In this document: in pieces, positions 1 to 7,565 of the stretch | How positions within the stretch are numbered: position 1 is the stretch's first letter | Layout: each line of letters opens with the position of its first letter | Origin: Alphaproteobacteria bacterium | GTDB lineage: Bacteria; Pseudomonadota; Alphaproteobacteria; Kiloniellales; DSM-21159 | Direction: 5' to 3' | Length of the DNA: 64,000 bases | Assembly: GCA_030433005.1 (NCBI GenBank) | Contig: JAUILQ010000021.1 | Coordinates: forward strand, 28,922-92,921 | Notes under the pieces: model-generated | What the model saw: the letters and a program-made list of their open reading frames with translations, nothing else | Database searches by the model: none | Told to the model about the DNA's origin: nothing | Position numbers and translations under genes: made by a program

Positions 1-165
1 TACCTCGAAGGCGACGTAGGCACCGATCAGGTAGAGCGCGCCGTGCGCGAAGTTCGGGATGTTCAGCAGGCCCTTGATGATGCTCAGGCCGAAGGCCATC
101 AGCGCGTAGAGCGCGCCGAGGGCGATGCCGTTCATCAGCTGGACGATGATCAGGCCGGTGGTCAT
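1..165 (-). CDS. livH: Branched-chain amino acid ABC transporter permease (N-terminal part, cut by window edge)
   Basis: Only the first 55 codons are present; the gene runs off the left edge. The protein starts MTTGLIIVQLMNGIALGALY and continues with ALMAFGLSIIKGLLNIPNFAHG, the standard first membrane helix and conserved NxxHG stretch of LivH-type inner-membrane permeases. LivH forms the transmembrane pore of a HAAT-family ABC importer with LivM and LivFG. It lies downstream of the binding-protein gene on the same strand, so both are probably one operon with livM, livG and livF beyond the window. Family assignment is secure; the substrate may be an amino acid, amide or urea-like compound. Confidence 0.93.
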   Translation of the reverse strand, partial: MTTGLIIVQLMNGIALGALYALMAFGLSIIKGLLNIPNFAHGALYLIGAYVAFEV

Positions 166-212
166 GCCTTCCTCGTGCACGGCCTGCCCGGTGCCGGGCC
201 GGCGGGCGTTGC

Positions 213-247
213 CGGGCGGCCGCCGGGTGTCGCCCGGCGGCCGCCCG
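213..247 (-). promoter_or_regulatory. Strong intercistronic hairpin between livK and livH
   Basis: Positions 213-227 and 233-247 are perfect 15-bp complements (CGGGCGGCCGCCGGG and its reverse complement) around a 5-base loop. No T-run follows. It sits between the stop of the binding-protein gene and the start of the permease gene. Such hairpins often protect the upstream mRNA from 3' exonucleases or cause partial termination, so the binding protein is made in excess. That role is inference here. Confidence 0.6.
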
Positions 248-270
248 CAGGGGCTGCGGCGAGCCGGGAC

Positions 271-1497
271 CTACAGCGAGCCGATGTCCTCGCACTCGTT
301 GAGCTCGGCCGGCTGCTTGTCGGAGCCGGTGTAGACGACGCGCGCGAAGTCCGAGTCGTGCTCCATCTTCGCCGGGTCGACGCCCTCCAGGATGAAGTAC
401 GGCCGCACCGTCTGGTGGGTCGCCGTGTCGATCGTGGTCGGCCCGAGGATGCTGTCGTACTCCATGCCCTCGAGGGTCCGGATCGCCTCGGCGACGTCGG
501 TCGTGCCGGCGCGCTCCATGGCCATCAGGACGGTGCGGAAGGAGTCGTAGCCGTAGGCGCCGGCATAGGCCGGCGGCGCGCCGTAGGCCTCGCGGTAGGC
601 CTCGACGAACTTGCGGTTCGCCGGGGTGTCGATGTCGTAGTAGTAGTTCTGGCCGATGATGATGCCCTCGCGCATCTCCGGCGCGAGCTCGGGCATCTGG
701 TCGGCCTCGAGACCCCAGGGCGTGACGATCTGGATGCCCTCGGCGCCGTAGTTGTGGAACTGGCGCAGCGTCGTCACGGCGTCCGAGCCGCCGTTGAGCA
801 GGCAGAGCACGTCGGGCTCCGAGGCGATCGCCTTGGTGATGTACTGCGTGTACTGGCGCTCGCCGAGCGGATGGAAGTCGTTGCCGACGAACTCGATGCC
901 CATCTCCTTGCCGATCACCTCGGCGTACTTGAGCAGGCCCTGGCCGAAGACGTAGTCGGCGGTGATGGTGTACCAGCGCTTGGCATTCGGCATCTGCTTC
1001 TGGACGTAGTCCATCATCGCCTTGACGGCCGTGTAGGTGTTCGCCGACCAGTGGAAGGTGTAGCGGCTGCAGCGGCTGCCGGTGAAGTCTTCCGAGCCGC
1101 CCGCCGAGTACTGCAGCACCTTGCGCTTGGCGGCGATCTCGGACTGCGCCAGGCCGACGGCGCTGGAGTAGTTGCCGTTGAACACCGTGACGCCCTCCGA
1201 CAGCGCCTCGCTGAGGCGCCGCACGCCGACCGCGGGCTTGCCTTCGCTGTCGCGCGTCACATGTCGGATCGGCTTGCCCAGGATCTCGCCGCCGTGCATG
1301 TCGATGGCCAGCTTGGCGCCCTCGATGACCTGCTTGCCGGCGTAGCCGTAGGTACCGGTGTGCGGCGTGATGGTGCCCATCACCAGTTCGTCGGCAGCGG
1401 ACGCGCGCCCGACGATCGCCGGGGCAGCGAGGCCCGCGAGGCCGAGCGAGGCGCCGCCCTGGAGAACGCGGCGGCGGGAGACGAGAGGTGAGGTCAT
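271..1497 (-). CDS. ABC transporter substrate-binding protein, HAAT (Leu/Ile/Val, amide) family, Tat-exported
   Basis: 408-residue periplasmic binding protein. The N-terminus has a twin-arginine signal (SRRRVLQGGASLGLAG, residues about 7-22) ending near GRASA, so export is probably by Tat. The mature part is a type-1 periplasmic fold with the family stretches GKQVIEGAKLAIDMHGGEI and, near the C-terminus, VYTGSDKQPAELNECEDIGSL. Start chosen at 1497, with GGGAAGGAG seven bases upstream; the longer in-frame start at 1596 adds a polar stretch that would bury the signal. Homologues near livH-type genes bind branched-chain amino acids, amides or urea; the ligand cannot be read here. A divergent PuuR-like regulator lies upstream. 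Confidence 0.92.
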   Translation of the reverse strand: MTSPLVSRRRVLQGGASLGLAGLAAPAIVGRASAADELVMGTITPHTGTYGYAGKQVIEGAKLAIDMHGGEILGKPIRHVTRDSEGKPAVGVRRLSEALSEGVTVFNGNYSSAVGLAQSEIAAKRKVLQYSAGGSEDFTGSRCSRYTFHWSANTYTAVKAMMDYVQKQMPNAKRWYTITADYVFGQGLLKYAEVIGKEMGIEFVGNDFHPLGERQYTQYITKAIASEPDVLCLLNGGSDAVTTLRQFHNYGAEGIQIVTPWGLEADQMPELAPEMREGIIIGQNYYYDIDTPANRKFVEAYREAYGAPPAYAGAYGYDSFRTVLMAMERAGTTDVAEAIRTLEGMEYDSILGPTTIDTATHQTVRPYFILEGVDPAKMEHDSDFARVVYTGSDKQPAELNECEDIGSL

Positions 1498-1704
1498 GGC
1501 TTTGCTCCTTCCCTGTTCAGAAGAGCTTGAGCTCGGCCGCCTGCGCGCTGCTTTCTTGGCGATCTCGTCGAGGCGCTCGGCGGCGGTGCCCACCATCGGA
1601 CAGCCGGCGGCGCTTACCTGTCAAGGACGTTTTGCTTATACTCAACATGCGTGACCAGAAAGACGAGACCGCATATCGGACTTTCACAACGGCAGGATGA
1701 TTAT

Positions 1705-2268
1705 ATGCAGTCAAACTCGATCGACATCGGCAAGCGGCTCGCCTCGGCGCGCAAGATGTTCGGCCATACCCAGCGGGCACTCGCGGAGAAGGCCGGGGTC
1801 AACCACTCGACGATCTCGCTGATCGAGCAGAATCGCATCAGCCCCTCGGTTGGAGCGCTGAAACGCATCCTCGACGGGCTGCCGATGTCGCTGTCGACTT
1901 TCTTCAACGAGGAGGAGCTGAGCCCCGGTGAGCGCTTCTGGTTCCCGCGGGAGGAGCTGACCAACATCTCTTCGACCGACGCGGTCTCCCTGCTCCAGGT
2001 CGGCGGCAACCTTTCCGGGCGGGCCCTGCAGGTCATGCACGAGACCTTCCAGCCGGGCGCCGACAGCGGTCCGGCCATGCTGACGCACGAGGGCGAGGAG
2101 GCGGGCTTCGTGACGCGCGGCGAGATCGAGCTGACCGTCGCCGGCGAGCGGCGGGTCCTGCGCCAGGGGGACGCCTACTACTTCAGGAGCTCGCTGCCGC
2201 ACCGCTTCCGAAACGCCGGCGAGGAGATCGCGGAGATCATCAGCGCCTGCACCCCGCCGACCTTCTGA
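1705..2268 (+). CDS. XRE-family regulator with C-terminal cupin, PuuR-like
   Basis: 187-residue DNA-binding regulator. Residues about 8-62 form a lambda-repressor-like helix-turn-helix (LASARKMFGHTQRALAEKAG, then HSTISLIEQN). Residues about 110-187 form a small cupin that would sense a ligand (HEGEEAGFVTRGEIELTVAG, YFRSSLPHRFRN). The C-terminus IISACTPPTF closely resembles the end of E. coli PuuR (putrescine utilisation), including the overall length. An ATG at 1705 preceded by AGGA is preferred over the in-frame start at 1651, which adds a poorly conserved leader. It is divergent from the livK-type gene 208 bp away and probably controls it. By analogy the ligand may be an amine or gamma-glutamyl compound; this is inference. 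Confidence 0.9.
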   Translation: MQSNSIDIGKRLASARKMFGHTQRALAEKAGVNHSTISLIEQNRISPSVGALKRILDGLPMSLSTFFNEEELSPGERFWFPREELTNISSTDAVSLLQVGGNLSGRALQVMHETFQPGADSGPAMLTHEGEEAGFVTRGEIELTVAGERRVLRQGDAYYFRSSLPHRFRNAGEEIAEIISACTPPTF

Positions 2269-2288
2269 CGGCAGGGCAACGGAGCTCG

Positions 2289-2304
2289 GGCCGGGCGCCC
2301 GGCC
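2289..2304. terminator. Short perfect palindrome after the PuuR-like gene, possible terminator
   Basis: GGCCGGGCGCCCGGCC is a perfect 16-bp palindrome 20 bp past the regulator's stop codon. It could fold to a 6-bp GC stem with a 4-base loop. There is no T-run, so termination would be weak or Rho-assisted. Nothing else is recognisable in the gap 2269-2414. Confidence 0.3.
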
Positions 2305-2414
2305 AGCAGTCCAGGTTGAACAGGACGAGAGCAGATGGCGGCGAGACCCACGGGTGGCTCTCACCGGTCACCATTCGGTCTCGTGGCGCGCCCCCCGGCC
2401 GCCCGCGAGCGCCG

Positions 2415-2762
2415 TCAGTAGGTCGGCTGCGTCTCGAGCGAACAGCGATCGGCGCCGTTCTCCAGGCACCTCAGGTAGCGATCGGCCTCCGCGACCTCGC
2501 GCTGGGCCCGGTCGGCCGCTTCGCTCAGGCAACGCCGGAACTCCCTGAGGTCGGCGAGGTAGCTGCGGATGTCGTCGCGGCACTGGGACCGGGCAACGCT
2601 GTCCGCGAAGGCCTGGCCTTCGAGGGAGCAGAGCGGTTGCAGCGGCTTGCTGCAGAGCATCTGGCCCTGCACGCTGCCGACGAAGGCCGGCACGAGCAGG
2701 CAGACGAGCGCCAGGGCGGCCAGCGCCTGAAACGCCGCGGGAAGCAGGTTCGCGATCAACAC
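2415..2762 (-). CDS. Small cysteine-containing exported or membrane-anchored protein, unknown function
   Basis: 115-residue protein of no family I recognise. Residues about 5-32 form one hydrophobic segment (LLPAAFQALAALALVCLLVPAF) that could be a signal anchor. It is followed by a polar domain with five or six cysteines in charged helical stretches (MLCSKPLQPLCSLEG, SQCRDDIRSYLADLREFRRC, YLRCLENGADRC), suggesting disulfides or metal binding outside the cytoplasm. Start is a GTG at 2762 with AAGGA about 11 bases upstream; the following TTG codon is an alternative. It lies 81 bp downstream of the anti-sigma gene on the same strand, so it may be the last gene of the sigma operon. Confidence 0.65.
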   Translation of the reverse strand: MLIANLLPAAFQALAALALVCLLVPAFVGSVQGQMLCSKPLQPLCSLEGQAFADSVARSQCRDDIRSYLADLREFRRCLSEAADRAQREVAEADRYLRCLENGADRCSLETQPTY

Positions 2763-2843
2763 GGTCTATGGTCCTTTCCGACTTGCTTGCATCCGGGCGC
2801 CGTCGGCGTCGGCGTTCCGGTCTCGAAGAGGTGCGGAGGTCGC

Positions 2844-3842
2844 CTACAGCTGAGGGTCCGTGTCACTGCCGTTCTGATGGACTTCCTGCATGACCGGAGG
2901 CTGGGTCAGCGAATCGAGGGGAAGCGTCTCCGGCCTGGAGGGCGAGAGGGTCGAGTCTTCGACGGCTTCCTTCACATGGTCGACCATCAGCGTGGCCTCG
3001 TCGCCGGGTACGCCTTCCGCGACCAGCGCCACGGCGAGAGGACCCTCGAACCAGTGCAGGATCGTGGCGCCGCTTTCTTCGAAGCGACGGACCGCAGGCT
3101 CGTCCTCCGACCAGCGCGGGCGCAGGTAGAGGCTGACCTGTTCGCCTCCCGATCGTCGGTAGATCATGCGCAGGGTCGGTTCGCCTTCGACCAGGACGCG
3201 GCGGCTCTCCAGAAGCCGGAACCCCTCTGCAGCGAGGTCGGGGGCCTTGATCTCGACGGCAATGCGTTGCTCGAGCCAGTCGAGAGGGGCGGTCCCGGAG
3301 CGGGTCATCTCCCCGGCGGCAAGACCTTCCGGTCCGAGCCCGGCGGTGCCGCTGGCCTGATCGAGCGCGGACCGGCGAGCGGTCGCCGTCGGGTCGCTCA
3401 CGCCCCCGGGGGCGGCTTCCGAGCCCGGCGCAACCCGGCCGGACCGCGCCCGCGAATCATTGACTGCATCGATGGCGAAGGCATCCCGCTCCGTCGGGCT
3501 GCGGGCACCGTCTGAGCCGACCAGCCATCCGCCTGCCGCTGCCATGACGAGCAAAGCGGCCATCGCGGCCACCTTCGGGGCAACCCGGACGCTTCTGCTC
3601 GGACCGCTGTTGACAAGGGCCGCCAAGCGCTCGGGGACCGGCTCGCACAGCCTCGACTCGCCGGCAAGGCGCAAAGCCTCGTTCTGGGCACGGAACGCCG
3701 CGACCCGCTCCGCCTCCTGCGGTCTTTCCGCAAGGTACGTCTCGACCTCGCGGCATCGGCCGGGATCCCGATCCAGATGGCCGTCCGCGTAGGCCAGCAG
3801 ATCGAGCTCCGTCACCGGTTCCGGCGATGTCCCCTTGCTCAT
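2844..3842 (-). CDS. Transmembrane anti-sigma factor (partner of the ECF sigma factor)
   Basis: 332-residue membrane protein. Residues 1-60 (TELDLLAYADGHLDRDPGRC, then REVETYLAERPQEAERVAAF) match the cytoplasmic N-terminal helices of FecR/RsiW-like anti-sigma factors that hold an ECF sigma factor inactive. One membrane helix lies at about residues 93-115 (VAAMAALLVMAAAGGWLVG). The remaining roughly 215 residues would be periplasmic and sense the signal. The classical HxxxCxxC zinc motif is not seen, so this is the non-zinc type. Start at 3842 is supported by GAGGAG six bases upstream and by an ATGA overlap with the sigma gene, implying translational coupling. Release of sigma by proteolysis or conformational change cannot be told from sequence. 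Confidence 0.88.
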   Translation of the reverse strand: MSKGTSPEPVTELDLLAYADGHLDRDPGRCREVETYLAERPQEAERVAAFRAQNEALRLAGESRLCEPVPERLAALVNSGPSRSVRVAPKVAAMAALLVMAAAGGWLVGSDGARSPTERDAFAIDAVNDSRARSGRVAPGSEAAPGGVSDPTATARRSALDQASGTAGLGPEGLAAGEMTRSGTAPLDWLEQRIAVEIKAPDLAAEGFRLLESRRVLVEGEPTLRMIYRRSGGEQVSLYLRPRWSEDEPAVRRFEESGATILHWFEGPLAVALVAEGVPGDEATLMVDHVKEAVEDSTLSPSRPETLPLDSLTQPPVMQEVHQNGSDTDPQL

Positions 3843-4378
3843 TTGACTCTCCTCAGATGCGAGCGCCCGCTGCCGTCCTCCGCAGGGGGAGACCACAAGG
3901 CGCGCAGTTCGTCCCGGGCTCGCGAGAGCCGCGACCTGAGCGTGCCGACAGGGATATCGAGCACGGCAGCCGCCTCCTCGTAGGAAAAGCCCTCGACGCC
4001 GACCAGAAGGATCGCGGCCTGCTGGTCCGACGGCAGCTGGCGCAGGGCGACACTCACGTCATCGAGCTGGAGGCTCGGCTCCTGGGCCGGCGGCTGAACC
4101 CGAACGCCCTGCTGCTCGGCCGAGGCGTCATGCTTGCGGCGACGGGAGCTGCGGCTCCGCGCGGCATCGATGTGCAGACGGTAGAGCAGTCGGAACAGCC
4201 AACTCCGCAAGGTCCCGCGGCGCGTCCACAGGTGCCGCTTGCGCAGCGCTCTCTCGAGACAGTCCTGCACCAGATCGTCGGCCTCTTCCGCATCGCCGAC
4301 CAGAAAGCCGGCATACCGGCGAAGGTGCGGTATCTCTCTCGCGATCAGCCATCTCAAGTCCTCGCCCTTGCCCGCCAT
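3839..4378 (-). CDS. ECF-type RNA polymerase sigma factor
   Basis: 179-residue sigma-70 family protein with only regions 2 and 4. Region 2 covers about residues 10-75 (IPHLRRYAGFLVGDAEEADD, LVQDCLERAL, then LRSWLFRLLYRLHIDAAR). Region 4 covers about 115-170, with the helix-turn-helix SYEEAAAVLDIPVGTLRSRL. An open frame continues to 4564, but a GGAACC-N16-CGTC promoter motif at 4436-4411 places the transcript start near 4405. That leaves ATG codons at 4390 (its ribosome site abuts it with no spacing) and 4378 (GAGGA 11 bases upstream, preferred). The stop overlaps the anti-sigma start. It probably directs its own transcription and that of the divergent envelope genes. Confidence 0.9.
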   Translation of the reverse strand: MAGKGEDLRWLIAREIPHLRRYAGFLVGDAEEADDLVQDCLERALRKRHLWTRRGTLRSWLFRLLYRLHIDAARSRSSRRRKHDASAEQQGVRVQPPAQEPSLQLDDVSVALRQLPSDQQAAILLVGVEGFSYEEAAAVLDIPVGTLRSRLSRARDELRALWSPPAEDGSGRSHLRRVK

Positions 4379-4410
4379 GCGGCCGCTCATCCTCGCCTGT
4401 TCGCCATAAG

Positions 4411-4436
4411 GACGGACGTCGTCGCCGGTCGGTTCC
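4411..4436 (-). promoter_or_regulatory. Candidate ECF promoter for the sigma/anti-sigma operon
   Basis: On the minus strand GGAACC (4436-4431) is followed after exactly 16 bases by CGTC (4414-4411). This resembles the GGAAC-N16/17-CGTT motif of alphaproteobacterial ECF and general-stress promoters. It is 33 bp upstream of the preferred sigma start, giving a short leader, and implies autoregulation. Confidence 0.6.
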
Positions 4437-4476
4437 GCCCGGTCGGCTGCGTTTCGGGGCTCGGGGAAGAAAACTC

Positions 4477-4502
4477 GGAACCGGGCCGAGATGGCCTCCG
4501 TC
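4477..4502 (+). promoter_or_regulatory. Candidate ECF promoter for the DUF4168/PRC-barrel genes
   Basis: GGAACC at 4477-4482 and CGTC at 4499-4502 are separated by exactly 16 bases, identical in both elements and spacing to the motif on the opposite strand at 4436-4411. It lies about 84 bp upstream of the first DUF4168 gene. The shared architecture suggests the adjacent ECF sigma factor reads both. Confidence 0.6.
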
Positions 4503-4585
4503 CGTTGGTAAGTCGCATCCCGCGCAGCGCCGGCTCGAGGCAAGGGCCGGCGCTCCCGGTTCACGGCACACGAAAGGATATCGCC

Positions 4586-4981
4586 ATGTCATTCAGCTTC
4601 AAATTGTTCGCCGCAGCGGTCGCGTTCGGTGCGGGTCTCCTGCTGGCGCCGGCCGCCCTGACCCTGGTTCAGGCGCAGACGTCGGAGCAGCCGGCTTCTC
4701 CCCCGGCCGTCGGCCAGCCCAGCGATACGGAACTGCGTTCCTTCGCGGCGGCAACCCTGGAGATCGACCGCCTCAACAACCAGTGGGCGACCCGTATCGA
4801 CAGGGCCGCCGACGTGGAGGAGAAGCAGGAACTGAGGACGCGCGCCATGCAGGAGATGGCGGCGGCGGTCCGTGAGGAAGGGCTCTCGGTCAGCGAGTAC
4901 AACGCACTCGTGAGCGTCGTCGAAGAGGATCCGGATGTCGCCCGGGCCGTCGACGAGTACCGCCGGGAGCTATCCCGCTGA
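4586..4981 (+). CDS. DUF4168 family exported protein (first copy)
   Basis: 131-residue secreted protein. Residues 1-31 are a Sec signal peptide (LFAAAVAFGAGLLLAPAALT, cut after VQA). The mature part is the DUF4168 domain: SDTELRSFAAATLEIDRLNN, then RAMQEMAAAVREEGLSVSEY, and a final VEEDPDVARAVDEYRREL. The family is periplasmic or envelope-associated with unknown biochemical function. AAGGA lies eight bases before the ATG, and a GGAACC-N16-CGTC promoter motif lies upstream, linking it to the neighbouring ECF sigma factor. A diverged paralogue lies at 5659-6135, beyond a PRC-barrel gene. Confidence 0.88.
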   Translation: MSFSFKLFAAAVAFGAGLLLAPAALTLVQAQTSEQPASPPAVGQPSDTELRSFAAATLEIDRLNNQWATRIDRAADVEEKQELRTRAMQEMAAAVREEGLSVSEYNALVSVVEEDPDVARAVDEYRRELSR

Positions 4982-5108
4982 TCCAGCGAGACACACTAGC
5001 GGAGCTGCGCGGCACGGCCTCGCAGCGACCTGGGGGGCCGCCTCGAAGCGAGCCATCTCGGCCACGGCCGCAGGCTCGGCGCGAGGCCTGATTCCAGGAG
5101 GTTACGCC

Positions 5109-5657
5109 ATGAAGACCCTTGTTGAGCGGACTGTCGTCGCGGCTGCTTTCGTCACCCTCGGCACGGCGCTCGCGCCGACCGCAGTCGCCCAGGATTCGCC
5201 GGCCGACGGTATCGAGCGGCCGACGGAACCCTTCTTCCCCGAGCAGCAAAGAGGAGAGCTGAGAGCCGAGGAGTTGGTCGGCCTTTCCGTGCGCGACCCG
5301 AACGGCGACGTCGTCGGCGAGGTCAACGACCTCGTCATATCCGAAGGACTCGGCATCAAGGCTGTCGTCATCGGCATGGGCGGCTTCCTCGGGTTCGGAG
5401 AAAAGGAAGTCGCGGTCAATTTCGACAAGCTCGAACAGGAGCGCTCCGAGTACGGCGAGCTCGAGCTCGTGCTGCGGACGGCGATCGAGCAGGTCGCCGA
5501 GGCGCCCGAGTTCGTGACTCTCGAAGCACGACGGCAGGCTGAGCTGGAAGCGGCGCGACGTGCCGAAGCCGAGGCGCAGCGGCAGGAGCAGAGGGAGCGG
5601 TCGCCCTCTCTCGGGACCGGCACCGGCTCTGCTGCGGGAAGCAGAACGGGGCAATAG
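5109..5657 (+). CDS. Exported PRC-barrel domain protein
   Basis: 182-residue protein with a signal peptide (residues 1-27, ending AVAQ). A PRC-barrel domain spans about residues 50-130 (LVGLSVRDPNGDVVGEVNDL, VVIGMGGFLGFGEKEVAVNF). The C-terminal tail (about 135-170) is rich in Glu, Arg, Ala and Gln (LEARRQAELEAARRAEAEAQ), likely a charged coiled coil. PRC-barrels are small beta-barrel modules found in envelope and stress proteins; no enzymatic role is expected. AGGAGG lies eight bases before the ATG. Flanking DUF4168 genes and the ECF locus suggest an envelope-stress role, which is inference. Confidence 0.88.
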   Translation: MKTLVERTVVAAAFVTLGTALAPTAVAQDSPADGIERPTEPFFPEQQRGELRAEELVGLSVRDPNGDVVGEVNDLVISEGLGIKAVVIGMGGFLGFGEKEVAVNFDKLEQERSEYGELELVLRTAIEQVAEAPEFVTLEARRQAELEAARRAEAEAQRQEQRERSPSLGTGTGSAAGSRTGQ

Positions 5658-5658
5658 C

Positions 5659-6135
5659 GTGGGCCCGCGCGCCGATCGAGCGCTTCTCCCGAGGGCCGAC
5701 ACCGGCCTGGACGAGGGGGAACCGGCTTCGGCCGGTTCCCTCCTCGCGGCCAGGGGCCGGATCTTGATCGTCGCGTCGGTCCTGGGCTCCGGATTGGCCG
5801 CCGGTCCCTTCGTGGCGACACCCGACGCATCGGCGCTGGCGCAGAATACCGGCCAGACGCAATTCAGCGAGTCGCAGCTCAGATCCTACGCTGCCGCCAC
5901 CTTGAGGCGGGAGCGTCTCGAGCGGCGCTGGACAGAACGCATCGAGGCTGCCGGACTGGAGAGCCAACGGGTCGCAATGCGTCGCTTCGCCCGGGAGGAG
6001 ATGCGACAGGCCGTGCGGCGCGAAGGTCTCTCGCTCCGGGAATTCAGGGCGATAGCCGAGCTGGTTTCGCGCAACCCCGCGCTCGCCGACGTCGTCGAGA
6101 CCTACCGCGTCGACCTGACGGGGCAGGCGGAGTGA
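5659..6135 (+). CDS. DUF4168 family protein (second, diverged copy)
   Basis: 158 residues from a GTG at 5659. The C-terminal half is clearly DUF4168 (SESQLRSYAAATLRRERLER, REEMRQAVRREGLSLREFRA, and NPALADVVETYR) and aligns throughout with the copy at 4586-4981. A hydrophobic stretch LIVASVLGSGLAAGPFVATP, ending near ALAQ, is a likely signal peptide but lies unusually far in for a start at 5659. A strong hairpin at 5717-5740 inside this leader argues for a later start, possibly TTG at 5764 just before the hydrophobic stretch. The domain call is firm; the start is not. Confidence 0.78.
   Translation: MGPRADRALLPRADTGLDEGEPASAGSLLAARGRILIVASVLGSGLAAGPFVATPDASALAQNTGQTQFSESQLRSYAAATLRRERLERRWTERIEAAGLESQRVAMRRFAREEMRQAVRREGLSLREFRAIAELVSRNPALADVVETYRVDLTGQAE
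5717..5740 (+). terminator. Hairpin with UUCG loop, likely terminator or attenuator after the PRC-barrel gene
   Basis: GGGAACCGGC and GCCGGTTCCC form a perfect 10-bp stem closed by TTCG, an exceptionally stable tetraloop. It lies 60 bp past the PRC-barrel stop. Only a short pyrimidine run (TCCTC) follows. It falls inside the longest reading of the second DUF4168 gene, which is why a later start for that gene is plausible. Confidence 0.5.
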
Positions 6136-6283
6136 TCGGGGCCGCGGTCCGAACGGTCTCCGCGCGCCGATGCCGGGACGTGCACGGCCGAAAGCCGGCT
6201 TTTCAGACCCGAGCCGGACCCAGACTTCGGGCGGGACGGGGCGATCGGGCCGACAAGAAGACCACGAACCGACAGAGGTCCGA

Positions 6284-7120
6284 ATGAAGCGCCGTCTGCC
6301 CGCTTTCTTCACGCCGCGCGCGGTACGCAGGTTGGCCCGCCTGCTCCTCGAAAGCCTGCCGATGCGCGAGCGGGCCTTCGTCGTCGAAGCCCTGCTGTCG
6401 AAGCCGGTCACGGTGGAGACCCGTCACGGATCCCTGAAGTTCCTCAACCATGGTCGAGGCAGCTACAAGCGCGCCCGGACCCTGCTGAGCAAGGAACCCG
6501 ATTCTCTCGAATGGATCGATGCCATGGCCCCCGGCTCGGTGTTCTGGGATATCGGCGCCAACATCGGAACCCTCAGCCTGTACGCGGCTCGACGCGGCGA
6601 CCTGGAGGTCTGGGCGTTCGAACCGGCGGCGGTCAATTTCTACAACCTCACAGCCAACTGCGAGCTCAACGGCCTCGATGGCAAGCTCCGCTGTCTACTG
6701 GCCGGCCTCGGCGCGGCCCCCCGCCTCGGCTCGATCAAGGCATCGCAACTGGCTCCCGCTCGCTCGTTCACGTTTCGCACGAAGGCAGGATCGACGAAGG
6801 GCCGCCCCCCGGGGCCTCCGCGAACCGAACAGCTGGCTCCGATCTTCACCGTCGACCAGATGGTCGACGACTACGCGGTCGCGCCGCCGACCTACATCAA
6901 GATCGACGTCCCCGGGATGACTCTCGACATCCTTCGCGGCGCCGATCGAACCCTCGCGTCGCGGCAGCTTCGGCAGATCCAGGTGGAGGCGAGGGAATCC
7001 GGTCCCGGCGGCCGAAAGGTCGTCGAGATGCTGGGCCGGCACGGCTTCGTCGTGATCGGGCGCAACAACAGAAGGAGCGGGGGCGACGCCTCCGACCTCG
7101 TGTTCGGCCGGCCGGATTGA
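6284..7120 (+). CDS. FkbM family SAM-dependent methyltransferase
   Basis: 278-residue class I methyltransferase. Motif I is at about residues 86-105 (VFWDIGANIGTLSLYAARRG), followed by the acidic strand VWAFEPAAVNFYNLTANCEL. The typical FkbM C-terminal part follows: FTVDQMVDDY, TYIKIDVPGMTLDILRGADR. FkbM enzymes O-methylate sugars, polyketides or glycan termini, so a surface glycan is a plausible substrate. The ATG at 6284 has AGAGG five bases upstream; the longer frame from 6170 is rejected because its leader is low-complexity. It is the last gene of the plus-strand envelope locus and convergent with the GFA gene. Confidence 0.9.
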   Translation: MKRRLPAFFTPRAVRRLARLLLESLPMRERAFVVEALLSKPVTVETRHGSLKFLNHGRGSYKRARTLLSKEPDSLEWIDAMAPGSVFWDIGANIGTLSLYAARRGDLEVWAFEPAAVNFYNLTANCELNGLDGKLRCLLAGLGAAPRLGSIKASQLAPARSFTFRTKAGSTKGRPPGPPRTEQLAPIFTVDQMVDDYAVAPPTYIKIDVPGMTLDILRGADRTLASRQLRQIQVEARESGPGGRKVVEMLGRHGFVVIGRNNRRSGGDASDLVFGRPD

Positions 7121-7149
7121 CCAGCGTCGGGGACGTTGCCCAAGGCTGC

Positions 7150-7542
7150 CTAGCCTTCCCGAGGCTCGCTATCGTCGCGGTCGCGGGCGTAATGCCGGGC
7201 CAGCGGGAACGGCGGCAGCCAGGACTCGCGGCGGACGGTCCAGATCTCGTAGGTCGGGGCCAGCTGGTCGGGCGCGTCGAGCGACCCCAGGTGGACCTCG
7301 ACCTCGTCCGCGCTGCGCGCGAAGACCGACGAGCCGCAATGCGGACAGAAGTGCCGGCCCCGGTAGTCGCGGGTCTCGCCCTCGATGGTCACCGCGTCCT
7401 GCGGGAAGATCGCGGCAGCGAAGAACAGCGCCCCGTGGTGCTTGCGGCAGTCGAGACAGTGGCAGAGGCCGACGCGGTTCGGCCGTCCCGAGGCGACGAG
7501 CCGCACGCTGCCGCAGAGGCACCCGCCGGTGAAGCGTTCCAT
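7150..7542 (-). CDS. GFA family (glutathione-dependent formaldehyde-activating-like) zinc protein
   Basis: 130-residue protein with the GFA zinc-binding pattern: C8 and C10 (GGCLCGSVR), C27, C29 and C32 (LCHCLDCRK), C66 and C69 (HFCPHCGSSVF). The family is named for an enzyme thought to accelerate S-hydroxymethylglutathione formation, but most members have no proven activity. It is probably the last gene of the minus-strand run, 23 bp after the IlvD-type dehydratase. A glutaredoxin-DinB fusion two genes upstream offers a second thiol-linked protein in the same run. Start at 7542 has GGGAGG upstream. Confidence 0.9.
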   Translation of the reverse strand: MERFTGGCLCGSVRLVASGRPNRVGLCHCLDCRKHHGALFFAAAIFPQDAVTIEGETRDYRGRHFCPHCGSSVFARSADEVEVHLGSLDAPDQLAPTYEIWTVRRESWLPPFPLARHYARDRDDSEPREG

Positions 7543-7565
7543 GCGCCCTGTCCTCCCGATCCCGC

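Noticed and set aside
4378..4564. Upstream extension of the ECF sigma factor to 4564
   Set aside because: The extension contains the GGAACC-N16-CGTC promoter motif and would make the protein unusually long; starts at 4390 or 4378 fit better.
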